Positions 62,358-64,000 of a stretch of DNA of 64,000 nucleotides are shown here, one piece after another. Position 1 is the first letter of the stretch. Every line of letters starts with the position of its first letter. The translations under genes were made by a program, and so were the position numbers. The DNA is from Tubulanus polymorphus (lineage: Eukaryota > Nemertea > Palaeonemertea > Tubulaniformes > Tubulanidae). The notes beneath the pieces were generated by a model. The model searched no databases, was not told the DNA's origin, and worked only from the letters and a program-made list of their open reading frames with translations. The DNA is taken from assembly GCF_964204645.1 (NCBI RefSeq), contig NC_134033.1, positions 2,663,631 to 2,727,630 on the forward strand, written 5' to 3'.

Positions 62358-64000
62358 TAGCTGACAATCTAAAGATGATCAGAATAGATAAGATCGTAAT
62401 CTCTTTATTCGCCAATTTAGAATATTGGCGTACATAAATATTGTGACTCTGTCGCGGCCCGCGGCGGCACCGCGCTCTGTGTGTTATTCAGGAGGTGTCA
62501 CTCGCTGAGCGAAGAGACCTATACCTCCAGTGACGTTGCATTTACTTTACTTTGCTTTACAAATAGGGAGCTCAGGAATTTTTTTCTTTTTTTAGTGAAC
62601 TGTGAGTACATGTGAAATGTCTGGAGAAAGCGAAAACTCCGTTGATCCAGAGTCTCCTCCAGCTCATTAACTCACCTGATCCAGACTCCAGTTCTCAGAC
62701 TTTCGAACGAAAAAGATATATCTATTTCTCACCATGCCCCCTCCGGGACCCCGTACCCGGGCTCCGTAGTGTCGATTTTGTACGAGTCGTTTTACGGCTT
62801 ATTCTAACACTGGCCAGCTGTATTCGGCAATTGAGCTTATTTTTTGTAGATATTGTGAGTTCGGGAAAACGTTGACAATTTCTTTTTTCCACTGAATCCG
62901 GGCCGGGGCATATGCAGCACGGATTCGAATGTAATGACGAAACTAAGTAAACTGGATATCAAAATTTGAAATGTGGAACAGGGTAGGCCTGTTGCTGTGT
63001 ATATATCTCTTATTTTCTGTACTTCGGGTCTCCTATTAACGGATAAATAAAGTCTATTTTGAATTTGAATTCATGAAACAGTGAATCGATGGGTTTCGAA
63101 CCCAACGAGTCAACGATCGTTCGTCGACCAATCAGCGAGCGCCTGCACATCACCAATATGGCGGCCTCCATAGCTGGAAGGAAATCGCCGGTAAATTTAT
63201 CAGTTTTTAAGCCTTTAAGCAATCTACTATCGATCGTAGCGCCTTGAAAATAACGCCATCTGAAAGAGCGTGAAATAATCTTTATTTTTAGAATATTTGT
63301 TTCGTTATCGAACCACCAAAAACGGGTAAACTGCGCTTGAGAGTAAAATTTGATCCAGTCCGAACCCGGAAGTGTTTGCGTTTGGAATATATATATTGTC
63401 GTTTTAAGCAGGTTTTCAGCGCTGCTAGTTCCTCACTTGATTGTTGAAGGGAACATTTTGGAATTGTGAAGTAATTGCTATGACAGGCAAAGTGGTCTAT
63501 GTAGAAATTTGGGCTAGGCCAGGGGCCTAGGCTATGTCATGATAAATGATGGATTTGGCAACATTTAGAATCTTAAGCATAGCGGGTTGGGGGTTCCGGG
63601 TGTTAGTCAGTAGAAATGTGGTTGTAAGATCTTCTTGAGAAAGCTTTTTTACCTCTATGGTAATGGTTTCATACAACGGTTTTATTGGTTTCATTCAACA
63701 ATATCATTTAGGCCTAATTGTATTTTAGCTTTTATCGTATGTTCTAATATTGTGTTAAGCGCCTTAGAAATCTGAGGGTTAAGGCCATTAACCCTTTCAG
63801 TGCTGACTAATTAATACCCTATAGTGCTGGAGATTTTGAAAATTCCACACTTGTGTGTTGAACAACGGGAATACCACTATAGTGCGTCTACACCGTGGTG
63901 CGGTGTATCGTTAGTTACTAGTATTTCACTATGTTTCACTATGTATTTCAGGTGCTGCCATTTTTCACGAGAGATAACTACTAATTACAATATAATTAAT
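62358..64000. other. Terminal region, no supported gene
   Basis: It contains a hairpin at 62,491-62,528 (GGAGGTGTCACTCG ... CCTATACCTCC) and several short frames, none with recognisable domains. One - strand frame (63,010-63,222, MLKGLKTDKFTG) has no family resemblance that I can see. Confidence 0.5.

Noticed and set aside
63010-63222. Small - strand ORF with MEAAILVMCRRSL
   Set aside because: There is no recognisable family, no clear promoter or splice context, and its length is within chance expectation.

Overview
The window is eukaryotic: AT-rich, full of dispersed repeats, eukaryotic tRNA genes with internal A/B boxes, a non-LTR retrotransposon, and one split gene with GT-AG introns. A chordin-like gene plus a lineage-specific tandem GPCR expansion suggests a marine invertebrate bilaterian (lophotrochozoan or invertebrate deuterostome). 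The species cannot be fixed from the sequence alone.

From 1 to about 49,660 the window is one head-to-tail array, all on the + strand, of single-exon class-A (rhodopsin-like) GPCR genes. Fifteen copies are visible: ten intact (399-440 aa), one cut by the window edge, two identically 5'-truncated remnants, and two full-length copies broken by a 59-nt or a 1-nt deletion. The copies share a repeated upstream block that usually contains an octamer motif (ATTTGCAT, POU-type), a conserved upstream ATG and a purine-rich leader. They also end inside a tRNA-like sequence that often supplies the stop codon. There are two kinds of 3' flank: type 1 is SINE-like with a tRNA A box and B box, and type 2 carries tRNA-Thr copies. 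Differences between paralogues concentrate in the N-terminus and extracellular loops, including an unusually long first extracellular loop. The transmembrane core and cytoplasmic loops are almost uniform even at the nucleotide level, which points to gene conversion plus diversification of the ligand side. The array looks like a lineage-specific chemosensory-type receptor cluster, but the ligand is unknown.

Mobile DNA interrupts the array: a 5'-truncated LINE (17,969-20,270, - strand), a second LINE remnant (23,441-23,881), three copies of an unclassified ~660-bp element, and palindromic MITEs, one of which splits a tRNA-Thr.

From about 49,660 to 52,290 there is intergenic DNA with a long (TA)n tract and a 1,436-bp TIR element flanked by TTAA. 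From 52,352 to 59,972 on the - strand lies an 11-exon gene for a 489-aa secreted protein with three VWC (chordin-type CR) domains, a chordin-like BMP-binding protein. Every exon junction was read by hand and keeps phase. Its introns hold three intact tRNA-His genes, one damaged tRNA-His, one tRNA-Thr and several fold-back repeats. A TATA box lies upstream at ~60,280. The last ~3.7 kb has no gene I can support firmly.
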